Origin: an uncultured Bacteroidales bacterium
GTDB lineage: Bacteria; Bacteroidota; Bacteroidia; Bacteroidales; P3
Direction: 5' to 3'
DNA length: 36,864 nt
Assembly: GCA_905234695.1 (NCBI GenBank)
Contig: CAJOHZ010000017.1
Span: 1 to 36,864, forward strand
Shown: positions 1 through 6,017 of the stretch, one piece after another
Numbering within the stretch: the first letter of the stretch is position 1
Layout: each line of letters begins with the position of its first letter
Notes under the pieces: model-generated
Databases searched by the model: none
What the model was told of the DNA's origin: nothing
What the model saw: the letters and a program-made list of their open reading frames with translations, nothing else
Position numbers and translations under genes: made by a program

Positions 1-83
1 AAGTACCGAAGGAAGGAAAAAGGATCATAAAAGGAACACCGAAGTCACTCTCTTGTCACCCCTTCGGCGAGGGGGTGATCCCA

Positions 84-147
84 GTGTGGTCCTTATGTGG
101 CTCACCTCACTCTCGGTGTGGTCCTTATGTGGCTCACCTCACTCTCG
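84..147. repeat. Two tandem copies of a 32-bp intergenic repeat
   Basis: Positions 84-115 and 116-147 are identical 32-bp units (GTGTGGTCCTTATGTGGCTC and on to CTCTCG). A 22-bp piece of the same unit recurs at 36711-36732, and a shorter related piece, TTCGGTGTGGC, occurs at 5617-5627 and 36732-36742. No reading frame or promoter explains the unit, so it looks like an interspersed intergenic repeat family of this genome. A small hairpin (TCACCCC ... GGGGTGA) lies just before it at about 55-80. Confidence 0.85.
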
Positions 148-235
148 GTTGGCTCCACTTTGGTCGCCGACCTTCGGTTGAGAGTTGAAAGTTGAAATTT
201 TTAGGTCAAAGTTAATGTCAGCCTGGACTTTGGGC

Positions 236-558
236 TTATTTTGTGATGAGTTTCGCAGGGCGGATGCGGTCGACTATAACCGTCTCGTCCTCGATGTGGA
301 AAATATAAACCCCAACGCTTGTTGTGGCTCACCATGCGTCGGGCTTGTGGATGGTATTGTAATATATCCTCTTTTGTACTCGGATTTTGTACTCGGACGG
401 TATAGGTCAGCAAACACCGATAGCGACATCACTTCGGCAATCATCGTGTCGATGTACTTGTTTGCACCTATCTGCGACATAACGGACTTTAGATATTCCT
501 CCAGCTCGTACATGTCGCGCATGGCGGAACGATGCAATCTAACTTTATAGATTGTCAT
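236..558 (-). pseudogene. RelE/ParE-family toxin, inactivated by two frameshifts
   Basis: The first 50 or so residues (MTIYKVRLHRSAMRDMYELE and on to VFADLYRPST) look like a RelE/ParE-superfamily toxin. Reading then has to change frame twice to recover the rest of the fold. After PST the frame that continues is KEDILQYHPQARRMVSHNKRWG, and after about position 300 it is HIEDETVIVDRIRPAKLITK followed by a stop at 236-238. The first break is a perfect 13-bp tandem duplication (372-384 and 385-397). The second is consistent with one extra base in the A-run at 300-303. Removing both gives a full-length toxin of about 100 residues. The start codon overlaps the upstream antitoxin by 14 nt, as is usual for such pairs. 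Family assignment is by motif resemblance. Sequencing or assembly error cannot be excluded for the single-base indel, but is less likely for the 13-bp duplication. Confidence 0.8.
372..397. repeat. 13-bp tandem duplication breaking the toxin gene
   Basis: TTTTGTACTCGGA occurs twice head to tail (372-384, 385-397). Thirteen is not a multiple of three. Deleting one copy restores the reading frame from YRPST into KEDILQYHPQARR, so this duplication is the direct cause of the first frameshift in the minus-strand toxin. Confidence 0.9.
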
Positions 559-721
559 AGTATTCGTTCACTCTTTTTCTGAGTATGCCGAAATATTCCT
601 CCACCGTCATCAGTTCGCTCTCTGGAGTTTTGGCGGCTTTGGCATTAGACACTTTGGCGATGCGCCTTGTGCGAGGCACCCGCATTGTGTCAGTGTCGTT
701 TGTGTATGCTACTGCGTCCAT
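545..721 (-). CDS. Small antitoxin-like protein (58 aa) upstream of the broken toxin
   Basis: Reading from ATG at 721 gives a 58-residue protein that starts MDAVAYTNDTDTMRVP and ends MTVEEYFGILRKRVNEYYDNL. The basic, low-complexity N-terminal half and the short helical C-terminal half (TVEEYF...LRKRVNEYYDNL) resemble the small antitoxins that precede RelE/ParE toxins in Bacteroidales. Its last 14 nt overlap the toxin start, so the two would be translationally coupled. A good Bacteroidota promoter sits just upstream at 743-774. The antitoxin frame is intact although its toxin is not. No DNA-binding motif is recognised with certainty, and the call rests mainly on position and overlap. Confidence 0.65.
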   Translation of the reverse strand: MDAVAYTNDTDTMRVPRTRRIAKVSNAKAAKTPESELMTVEEYFGILRKRVNEYYDNL

Positions 722-742
722 ATTTCTATACTATTCGATTTG

Positions 743-774
743 CAAAAGTACGAAGAATTTTCCAATCCTGCAAA
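743..774 (-). promoter_or_regulatory. Bacteroidota promoter for the toxin-antitoxin pair
   Basis: On the minus strand, TTTG (771-774) is followed after 20 bp by TACTTTTG (743-750). This matches the TTTG/TAnnTTTG promoter form. The antitoxin ATG is 21 bp downstream. Confidence 0.7.
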
Positions 775-816
775 AGTTTAACATTTTGCCGAGAAAAGGG
801 GGGGGGTACGCTGACG

Positions 817-1422
817 TTATACGCCAGGAGCGGCAATCCCGACGGCTTGCATCAGACGGCGGTAGTAGGCGGCTTTCTCTTCCAGCGGCATGGGATAGGC
901 GCGCGAGCTGGAGGGCATCCGCCAAAGGCGCATCGGCCGGCCGGCAAGGGTGAACTCGTTACAACTCCCCATCGCAGGGACGGCGACGCCATAGTCCTCT
1001 GTGAGGACGGAGAAACTCTTCTGCCCGGTGCAGACGATATCGCGACACCGCGGCAGCTGCGCCAGCAGGGCGGCGATGTCGGTCTTCTCCACCACCTCCA
1101 GGTCCTTGTCCGAGGCGTTGCCGCTGAGGCGGCGCACCGCCGTGGCGGTGTCGAAGATGGCGATTCCCTGCTCCGTCAGGAGCGTCTGAATATCCGAAAG
1201 CCGGAACGACCGACGGTCCTCATCCACCAGCCGCATCGCATCGCCAAAGAACACCTCACCGAAAATCAACCACATCTGGTTGGTGCGGTTAGGGTAGAAA
1301 AACTCCATGCACCAGCGGTGCTTTTGCGGCGGGAAACTGCCGAGCATCAACAGTCGCGCGTTGGGCGGCAGAAAAGGCATCAATGGATGCCGCTCGATGG
1401 CAATCTCTCCGGCGGGTGTCAT
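817..1422 (-). CDS. Uracil-DNA glycosylase family protein
   Basis: A 201-residue protein of the uracil-DNA glycosylase superfamily, expected to excise uracil or mismatched bases from DNA. Conserved blocks are visible: LLMLGSFPP at residues 24-32 followed by a Phe/Tyr/Asn-rich stretch (WCMEFFYPNRTNQMW), a central IAIFDTATAVRRL block, a TGQKSF block, and the late RMPSSSRAY motif in the position of the second active-site loop. I chose ATG at 1422 (MTPAGEIAIERHP). The longer in-frame start at 1476 would translate through the transcription terminator hairpin of kbl, and family members begin close to the ERHP segment. The start lies directly after that terminator with no visible promoter, so expression may depend on read-through from kbl. 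The precise base specificity cannot be decided from the sequence. Confidence 0.85.
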   Translation of the reverse strand: MTPAGEIAIERHPLMPFLPPNARLLMLGSFPPQKHRWCMEFFYPNRTNQMWLIFGEVFFGDAMRLVDEDRRSFRLSDIQTLLTEQGIAIFDTATAVRRLSGNASDKDLEVVEKTDIAALLAQLPRCRDIVCTGQKSFSVLTEDYGVAVPAMGSCNEFTLAGRPMRLWRMPSSSRAYPMPLEEKAAYYRRLMQAVGIAAPGV

Positions 1423-1430
1423 AGGGTTAT

Positions 1431-1465
1431 GAAAAAGGGCATTGGAACGTACGCCCCAATGCCCT
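1431..1465 (-). terminator. Rho-independent terminator after kbl
   Basis: On the minus strand a perfect 10-bp stem, AGGGCATTGG (1456-1465 read in reverse complement) with CCAATGCCCT (1436-1445), encloses a 10-nt loop and is followed by a T run at 1432-1436. It begins 18 nt after the kbl stop and ends 9 nt before the chosen start of the glycosylase-family gene. Confidence 0.85.
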
Positions 1466-1482
1466 GCGGTTTTCAATAAGGA

Positions 1483-2667
1483 TTACTTGCCTTCGATTTC
1501 CTTGCGGACTTTCTTGAAGGCCTCGATGCACTTGTCGAGATGCTCATGCTCGTGGGCGGCGCTGATCTGCACGCGGATACGGGCCTGGCCTTTCGGCACC
1601 ACAGGATAGTAGAAGCCGGTGACGAAGATGCCTTCTTCCTGCATCTTGGCGGCATACTGCTGGCTCTTGGCGGCATCGTAGATCATGACGGCGCAGATGG
1701 CGCTCTCGCTGGGCTTGCAGTCGAAACCTTCTTCCTTCATGCGGCGCAGGAAGTAGTCGGTGTTCTCGTGCAGCTTGTCCTGCAGGGCGTTGGTCTCGCT
1801 CATGAGCTCGAACATGCGGATACCGGCGGCCACGAGGCCGGGGGCCATGCTGTTGGAGAAGAGATAGGGACGGCTGCGCTGACGGAGCATGTCGATAATC
1901 TCTTTCTTACCGGTGGTGAAACCGCCCATGGCACCGCCGAAGGCTTTACCCAACGTGCCGGTGAGGATTTCAATCTTGCCGCGCAGGTTGTAACGCTCGG
2001 TCACGCCGCGGCCGGTCTTGCCGACCACGCCGGCGCTGTGGCTCTCGTCGACCATGACCATGGCGTCGTACTTGTTGGCGAGTTCGTAAATCTTGTCCAG
2101 CGGGCAGACGTTGCCGTCCATCGAGAAAACACCGTCGGTAACGATGATGCGGAAGCGGTTCTTCTGGGCGGCTTTGAGCTGCTCTTCGAGGTCGGCCATG
2201 TCGGCGTTGGCATAGCGGTAACGCTGGGCCTTGCAGAGGCGCACGCCGTCGATGATGGAGGCGTGGTTGAGGGCGTCGCTGATGATGGCGTCTTCCTCGG
2301 TCAAGAGGGGTTCAAAGACACCGCCGTTGGCGTCGAAGCAAGCGGCATAGAGGATGGTGTCCTCGGTGCCGAAGAACTCGGCGATTTTCTTCTCAAGCTG
2401 CTTGTGGAGGTCCTGGCAGCCGCAGATGAAGCGGACCGAGGCCATGCCGAATCCGCGGGCGTCCATACCGGCCTTGGCGGCCTTGATGAGCTCGGGATTG
2501 TCGGCCAAGCCGAGGTAGTTGTTGGCGCAGAAGTTAAGGCACTTTTTGCCCTTCACCATGATTTCGGCGCCCTGGGGGCTCTCGATGATGCGTTCATGCT
2601 TGTACAGACCGGCGGCTTCGATGTCGGCCAACTCTTTCTGAAGATGCTGTTGGAATTTAGTGTACAT
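1483..2667 (-). CDS. kbl: Glycine C-acetyltransferase (2-amino-3-ketobutyrate CoA ligase)
   Basis: Kbl is a cytosolic PLP enzyme that splits 2-amino-3-oxobutyrate with CoA into glycine and acetyl-CoA, the second step of threonine breakdown. The 394-residue length fits the family. Class II aminotransferase (alpha-oxoamine synthase) features are clear: NFCANNYLGLA near residue 45, SDALNHASIIDG with His135, MVDESHSAG with Asp207 and His210, and the PLP-binding lysine Lys241 in TGTLGKAFGG. The usual partner, threonine dehydrogenase, is not in the window. The gene has its own promoter (2711-2740) and terminator (1431-1465), so it is probably transcribed alone. Confidence 0.96.
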   Translation of the reverse strand: MYTKFQQHLQKELADIEAAGLYKHERIIESPQGAEIMVKGKKCLNFCANNYLGLADNPELIKAAKAGMDARGFGMASVRFICGCQDLHKQLEKKIAEFFGTEDTILYAACFDANGGVFEPLLTEEDAIISDALNHASIIDGVRLCKAQRYRYANADMADLEEQLKAAQKNRFRIIVTDGVFSMDGNVCPLDKIYELANKYDAMVMVDESHSAGVVGKTGRGVTERYNLRGKIEILTGTLGKAFGGAMGGFTTGKKEIIDMLRQRSRPYLFSNSMAPGLVAAGIRMFELMSETNALQDKLHENTDYFLRRMKEEGFDCKPSESAICAVMIYDAAKSQQYAAKMQEEGIFVTGFYYPVVPKGQARIRVQISAAHEHEHLDKCIEAFKKVRKEIEGK

Positions 2668-2710
2668 AATTACAATTATTTATGTTAAATATATATTTTC
2701 TACGAGACTA

Positions 2711-2740
2711 CAAAGGTACAATTTTTCTTTGACACAACAA
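2711..2740 (-). promoter_or_regulatory. Promoter of kbl
   Basis: On the minus strand, TTG (2738-2740) is followed after 19 bp by TACCTTTG (2711-2718), the Bacteroidota -33/-7 pattern, 43 bp upstream of the kbl start codon. Confidence 0.7.
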
Positions 2741-2866
2741 CGAAAACTTGCACACAAAATATTTCCTTTTCTCCGTAGACTTTGAAACACAACATGTCAC
2801 GGCGGCCTCTCCAAACCCGCAATGGAAAAATCTAAAACAATTTGGTGGTATATCCGAATAATGTCG

Positions 2867-2874
2867 TATCTTTG
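2867..2874 (+). promoter_or_regulatory. -7 element of the gene at 2925
   Basis: TATCTTTG followed by C matches the Bacteroidota -7 consensus TAnnTTTG, 50 bp before the start codon. A TTTG lies upstream at 2841-2844, but its 22-bp spacing is longer than usual, so the -33 element is uncertain. Confidence 0.55.
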
Positions 2875-2924
2875 CATCCGCAAAACACCGCCGGCCCCGG
2901 CCGACCCAGAGCCCCTCTGCGCCT

Positions 2925-3599
2925 ATGGAACTGAAAGAATCATTAAAAAATCTCGTCTTCGACAAGAGCGACCTCAAACAGCAAGTATACGCCTCGACAA
3001 AGGAGGCTTTTGAATTGTTCCGCAGCACCACCCACGACCTCATCGACCTCTTCCAGCAGGCCACCCGCGACGACGGCCGCGACGTGCGGTTCGAATTCAC
3101 CGACCGTGGCGATTTCGAGTTTCAGGTCAAGTTCGCCGGCGACATCCTGCTGTTCGTGATGCACACCAACGTGTTTGAATTCCCGCGCGACCACCAGGTC
3201 ATGAAATCCCCTTATATCCGCGAACTCCCGGGGCGTTCCTATTGCGGTGTGATACGCATCTACAACTTCCTCGCCGACTCCTTCCTCTACCAGCGCGACC
3301 AGGACCTTGGATACATGATTGGACGCGTGTTCGTTAACTTCGAGAAACACTACTTTATCGAAGGCAAACGCGAACTGGGAATGCTCTACAACAACTTCAA
3401 CACCTCGTTGATTACCAACGAATCTGTGCAAAGCATCGTGGAATCGGCCATCGAATACACCACAAATTTTGATTTATTAACACCTCCATACGACGATGTG
3501 AAGATGGTGTCGGTGGGTGAAATGCGTAACGACATGGACAAAAAAACGCTTGTCACTGGCAAGCGTCTAGGCTTTAGATTCCAGGCAGATACGGACTAA
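2925..3599 (+). CDS. Conserved hypothetical protein (224 aa)
   Basis: A soluble 224-residue protein with no signal peptide or membrane segment. I do not recognise a named domain. The sequence is well-behaved coding sequence: it starts MELKESLKNLVFDKSD and has a central hydrophobic/aromatic region (GDILLFVMHTNVFEFPRDH) and a C-terminal part with many aromatic residues. Proteins of this kind occur as uncharacterised Bacteroidales proteins, to my recollection. It has its own -7 element at 2867 and is followed after 111 nt by the tRNA-Glu gene, so it is probably monocistronic. No function is proposed. Confidence 0.85.
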   Translation: MELKESLKNLVFDKSDLKQQVYASTKEAFELFRSTTHDLIDLFQQATRDDGRDVRFEFTDRGDFEFQVKFAGDILLFVMHTNVFEFPRDHQVMKSPYIRELPGRSYCGVIRIYNFLADSFLYQRDQDLGYMIGRVFVNFEKHYFIEGKRELGMLYNNFNTSLITNESVQSIVESAIEYTTNFDLLTPPYDDVKMVSVGEMRNDMDKKTLVTGKRLGFRFQADTD

Positions 3600-3647
3600 T
3601 CTGACGAATATTTCAAGACCTTTCCACAACGGGCGGTGAAAAAAAAT

Positions 3648-3678
3648 TTTGCCAATCCCGAAAAAGTTTGTACTTTTG
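3648..3678 (+). promoter_or_regulatory. Promoter of tRNA-Glu and rpsT
   Basis: TTTG (3648-3651), 19 bp, TACTTTTG (3671-3678). The 21 bp TTGTACTTTTGCACCCGCATT at 3668-3688 are identical to those at the tRNA-Asp promoter (4299-4319), so the identity covers the -7 element and the likely transcription start. Confidence 0.8.
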
Positions 3679-3710
3679 CACCCGCATTCAGAGCCAAAGA
3701 ATGCTCCAAC

Positions 3711-3788
3711 GGTCCGTTCGTCTAGCTGGCCCAGGACGTGAGATTTTCATTCTCAAAATCGCGGGTTCGAATCCCGCACGGACTACCA
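3711..3788 (+). tRNA. tRNA-Glu (anticodon UUC)
   Basis: A full cloverleaf can be drawn. The acceptor stem is GGTCCGT/ACGGACT, the D arm GTCT...GGAC, and the anticodon stem TGAGA/TCTCA with loop TTTTCAT giving UUC. The T arm is GCGGG-TTCGAAT-CCCGC, the discriminator is A, and an encoded CCA lies at 3786-3788. It ends 23 nt before rpsT with no terminator between, so the tRNA is probably cut out of a shared transcript. Confidence 0.96.
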
Positions 3789-3811
3789 AATAAAAGTTTA
3801 TTTACATAATT

Positions 3812-4063
3812 ATGGCACATCACATCTCTGCAAAAAAAAGAATCCGTTCTAACGAAAAAAGAAGAATAGAGAACCGTTACTACGCCAAGACCATGCGCAA
3901 CGCCCTGCGCGATTTCCGCGCCCTGGAGGACAAAGCTGTTGCCACCGAGCGTCTGCCCAAGATGGTCTCCATCATCGACAAACTGGCCAAACGTTCCGTC
4001 ATCCACAAGAACAAAGCCGCCAACCTGAAGTCGAAACTGATGAAACAGGTCAACGCCATGTAA
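3812..4063 (+). CDS. rpsT: 30S ribosomal protein S20
   Basis: S20 binds the 5' domain and helix 44 region of 16S rRNA in the small ribosomal subunit. The 83-residue basic, helical protein begins MAHHISAKKRIRSNEKRRIEN and has the typical KRSVIHKNKAANLKSKL C-terminal block. Length and composition fit the family. It lies just downstream of tRNA-Glu with no promoter of its own, and a strong terminator follows at 4086-4116, so tRNA-Glu and rpsT form one transcription unit. Confidence 0.97.
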   Translation: MAHHISAKKRIRSNEKRRIENRYYAKTMRNALRDFRALEDKAVATERLPKMVSIIDKLAKRSVIHKNKAANLKSKLMKQVNAM

Positions 4064-4085
4064 CATCCCTTTCTGACCACAAGAT

Positions 4086-4116
4086 AAAAAGCCGGTGTTT
4101 TACATCGGCTTTTTTG
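4086..4116 (+). terminator. Rho-independent terminator after rpsT
   Basis: A 10-bp stem AAGCCGGTGT/ACATCGGCTT with a short T loop, preceded by A's and followed by a run of six T's. Confidence 0.9.
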
Positions 4117-4279
4117 TTTCCCGAAGCCTTGCACGCCAACCCCCAATTTTGTCTTCCGAGGCCTTCCCACAGACTGTTTTTACCACCGTGAAAGCCCTCC
4201 ACCGCCAAAAAGACAACATCATACACCGCTGATTTACAAATAGACAGAACCATGCCCAAAGAAAAAATCATTTTTTTCT

Positions 4280-4309
4280 TTTGTACATCGGAAAAAAGTT
4301 GTACTTTTG
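4280..4309 (+). promoter_or_regulatory. Promoter of tRNA-Asp
   Basis: TTTG (4280-4283), 18 bp, TACTTTTG (4302-4309). Identical to the tRNA-Glu promoter over 4299-4319. Confidence 0.78.
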
Positions 4310-4359
4310 CACCCGCATTTGAGAAAAAAAGAGAGGTCTTTAACATCACTTATGCAAAC

Positions 4360-4437
4360 GGTCCGGTAGTTCAGTTTGGTTAGAATACATGCCTGTCACG
4401 CATGGGGTCGCGAGTTCGAGTCTCGTCCGGACCGCCA
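4360..4437 (+). tRNA. tRNA-Asp (anticodon GUC)
   Basis: The acceptor stem is GGTCCGG/CCGGACC. The anticodon stem CATGC/GCATG encloses loop CTGTCAC, giving GUC. The T arm is CGAG-TTCGAGT-CTCG (a fifth pair is G-T), the discriminator is G, and an encoded CCA lies at 4435-4437. It is a single-gene unit with its own promoter and terminator. Confidence 0.96.
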
Positions 4438-4445
4438 AACGAAAG

Positions 4446-4471
4446 AAGCCCTCCACACGAGGGCTTTTTTT
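4446..4471 (+). terminator. Rho-independent terminator after tRNA-Asp
   Basis: AAGCCCTC / GAGGGCTT stem with a 5-nt loop and a long T run, starting 8 nt after the tRNA 3' end. Confidence 0.9.
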
Positions 4472-4558
4472 GTGTTACAACTCTCAACTAAGGGTTTTAG
4501 GAACCATACGGCCATACACCTCTTACTTCCTAGCTCTTGGTTCTTACTTCAAAATCCC

Positions 4559-4951
4559 GGGGCTGACCGGTTTTGACAGCAAGGAGGGGGATTTGTAAGC
4601 ATGCAGGCCCACGCATCAATGGCCTTGACAACGGATGCACAAAGATAATTGGCGAATACAACTACGCTCTTGCTGCCTAACCGAAGCACAGTAGGTTACT
4701 GGCTTAATCCCCCCAACAGTTGAGGGGACAAGACATCTCCCACCGACCCGTCCCGTCGGTCGGTGACCCGGAGGTGCTCATGAGTACGGGATAGTCGGTG
4801 GTTCGCCCCGCCCCGCCGATGAAGTTTTAGAGGCTAAGGTCTGCCTTGGGTGTCCGCGTCCGGAGCCGGCTCGAAAACCAACCACGGAATAAGCATGTAG
4901 AAAGCACGTCTGTCACTTGTTTGGACGAGGGTTCGACTCCCTCCAGCTCCA
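4559..4951 (+). ncRNA. ssrA: tmRNA (transfer-messenger RNA)
   Basis: tmRNA frees stalled ribosomes and tags the unfinished protein for degradation. The 5' end GGGGCTG (4559-4565) pairs with CAGCTCC (4944-4950), with A4951 as discriminator, forming the tRNA-like acceptor stem. The T arm GAGGG-TTCGACT-CCCTC (4927-4943) and the 5' block GACCGGTTTTGACAGCAAGG are hallmarks. The tag reading frame is at 4651-4680. CCA is not encoded (the sequence continues CGAATG), so it must be added. No good TAnnTTTG promoter is visible in 4472-4558; only a loose TACTTCAA is seen. The 3' end is duplicated downstream (see the repeat entries). Confidence 0.95.
4651..4680 (+). other. tmRNA proteolysis-tag reading frame
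   Basis: GGC GAA TAC AAC TAC GCT CTT GCT GCC TAA encodes GEYNYALAA and a stop. It ends in the YALAA degron recognised by ClpXP-type proteases and resembles the GExNYALAA tags known in Bacteroidales. Confidence 0.9.
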
Positions 4952-5011
4952 CGAATGAATAGAAACCATTCATGGGTTTCTATTTGTGTGGACTGGAGTG
5001 AGTCGGAAGCA
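4941..5011. repeat. 71-bp direct repeat, copy 1 (covers tmRNA 3' end; att-like)
   Basis: This 71-bp stretch starts in the T stem of tmRNA, includes its 3' end and the following hairpin, and recurs perfectly at 5096-5166 (offset 155 bp). tmRNA 3' ends are classic integration targets of tyrosine-recombinase elements, so a repeat anchored here is a candidate attachment-site duplication. Confidence 0.9.
4958..4985 (+). terminator. Hairpin terminator after ssrA
   Basis: Perfect 10-bp inverted repeat AATAGAAACC / GGTTTCTATT with a 7-nt loop, starting 7 nt after the tmRNA 3' end and followed by a short T-rich stretch. The T run is weak, so termination strength is uncertain. An identical hairpin lies in the second repeat copy at about 5113-5140. 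Confidence 0.6.
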
Positions 5012-5095
5012 TGAGATGCATCAGTTGTTGTGTATTCCGCTCCTCGGCTCTTCGCCTCGCTCGCTGGCGGAACAGCCTCCGGCGGTTCCTTTCTT

Positions 5096-5166
5096 CTCCA
5101 GCTCCACGAATGAATAGAAACCATTCATGGGTTTCTATTTGTGTGGACTGGAGTGAGTCGGAAGCA
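5096..5166. repeat. 71-bp direct repeat, copy 2
   Basis: Identical to 4941-5011. The 84 bp between the copies (5012-5095) contain an imperfect hairpin (GGAACAGCC / GGCGGTTCC) and no gene. This copy contains only the last bases of the tmRNA acceptor stem and cannot encode a tmRNA. Confidence 0.9.
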
Positions 5167-5188
5167 AGAAAAAAGACCCCATTACACA

Positions 5189-5515
5189 ATGGCGAAGAAT
5201 AGAATCATCGGTTTCCGGGCGGTGCACCCGGGAGAGACGCTAAACAGAAAGCTGAAGGAGCGCGGCATCATGCAGAAAGACCTCGCAGCACAGATTGGCG
5301 TCCGTCCCAGCCACTTGAATGAATTAATCAATGGCAAACGGAATTTCACCGTGCCTTTCGCCATGGCACTGGAGAAAGCGCTGGGCATCCCCTACGACTA
5401 CTGGATGCGCCTCCAGTACCGTTATGAGCACGACTGCATTGTCCTCGCCCAGAGTGAGGCCGAGACCGATCCACAGGGCAAACCCAATCCACCGCGTCTA
5501 ACGGATTTGCCCTAG
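5189..5515 (+). CDS. HigA-family antitoxin / XRE-type HTH regulator, orphan
   Basis: A 108-residue protein with the HigA/VapI layout. It has a short N-terminus (FRAVHPGETLNRKLKERGI) and then an XRE helix-turn-helix from about residue 17 to 70: MQKDLAAQIGVRPSHLNELINGKRN, then FTVPFAMALEKALGIPYDYW. HigA proteins bind and neutralise HigB mRNA-cleaving toxins and repress their own operon. In higBA operons the toxin gene comes first, but here the DNA immediately upstream is the ssrA-derived 71-bp repeat and no toxin gene is present on either side. I chose ATG at 5189 (MAKNRIIG). A longer start at 5141 would lie inside the repeat. The gene is probably a remnant of an integrated element or a stand-alone regulator. 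Confidence 0.85.
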   Translation: MAKNRIIGFRAVHPGETLNRKLKERGIMQKDLAAQIGVRPSHLNELINGKRNFTVPFAMALEKALGIPYDYWMRLQYRYEHDCIVLAQSEAETDPQGKPNPPRLTDLP

Positions 5516-5655
5516 ACACCACTACCCTATTGAACGATGACCACCCTCCTGGCGTGCAGGCTGCCGATGCACGCGAGGCAGGTGGATTTTTGACGTTGGA
5601 GTAGTCCCGCCCTTCCTTCGGTGTGGCCTCGGTGAAACTTCGGTGAAATTTTTGT

Positions 5656-5735
5656 GATCTTCCCATGATCTTCCCATGATCCTCCCATGATCTTCCCATG
5701 ATCTTCCCATCGGTGATGGGAGGAATATGGGAAGA
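5656..5735. repeat. Five 11-bp tandem repeats plus two inverted half-units
   Basis: GATCTTCCCAT is repeated five times without gaps (5656-5710), the third copy with one change (GATCCTCCCAT). Two inverted units follow: ATGGGAGGA (5716-5724) and ATGGGAAGA (5727-5735). The array can therefore fold back on itself into a hairpin around the central CCCATCGGTGATGGG. Confidence 0.9.
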
Positions 5736-5907
5736 ATTCGGGTGGAATTTGCCAATATCTCCGAGGGCACTCCGACACCACATAAAAGGAGCAGCGAAAC
5801 CGCTGCGAGACTACAAAAACAACAAAGGGGCACCTCTCAAAAATAGAGGATGCCCATTCAAAATGAACAGAAAATTTGTAAAAGGAAATAAATTCGAAAA
5901 AAAGTTG

Positions 5908-5915
5908 TAATTTTG
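5908..5915 (+). promoter_or_regulatory. Possible -7 element of the gene at 6028
   Basis: TAATTTTG fits TAnnTTTG. No TTTG lies at the usual distance upstream, so this is a partial match. Confidence 0.45.
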
Positions 5916-6003
5916 CATCGGTCAAAAACTGAGACCAAACAGAAAACAGTTATTTGAAACAATATATGTTATCAGTAAATACGGAGTCTGAGGTCAGTAT
6001 CGC

Positions 6004-6017
6004 CCAGCTCCACGAAT
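6004..6017. repeat. 14-bp copy of the tmRNA 3' end (att-like remnant)
   Basis: CCAGCTCCACGAAT is identical to 4943-4956 in ssrA (the acceptor 3' strand plus the following bases) and to the same part of the second repeat copy. It lies 11 bp before the start of the AT-richer membrane-protein gene. Its size and position fit a worn attachment-site core at the far end of an element inserted into ssrA. Confidence 0.65.

Noticed and set aside
185..550. A 121-codon plus-strand frame at the left end
   Set aside because: It runs antisense to the toxin pseudogene, which has family motifs in its three consecutive frames. The plus-strand frame has no recognisable feature.
5012..5095. A second tRNA or truncated tmRNA gene between the two 71-bp repeats
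   Set aside because: The spacer ends in the duplicated tmRNA 3' end, but no matching 5' acceptor strand, D arm or anticodon arm can be drawn.
5522..5925. Overlapping minus-strand frames through the 11-bp repeats
   Set aside because: They are open only because an 11-bp repeat with no stop codon passes through all frames (giving GRSWEDH-type peptide repeats). Nothing outside the array looks coding.
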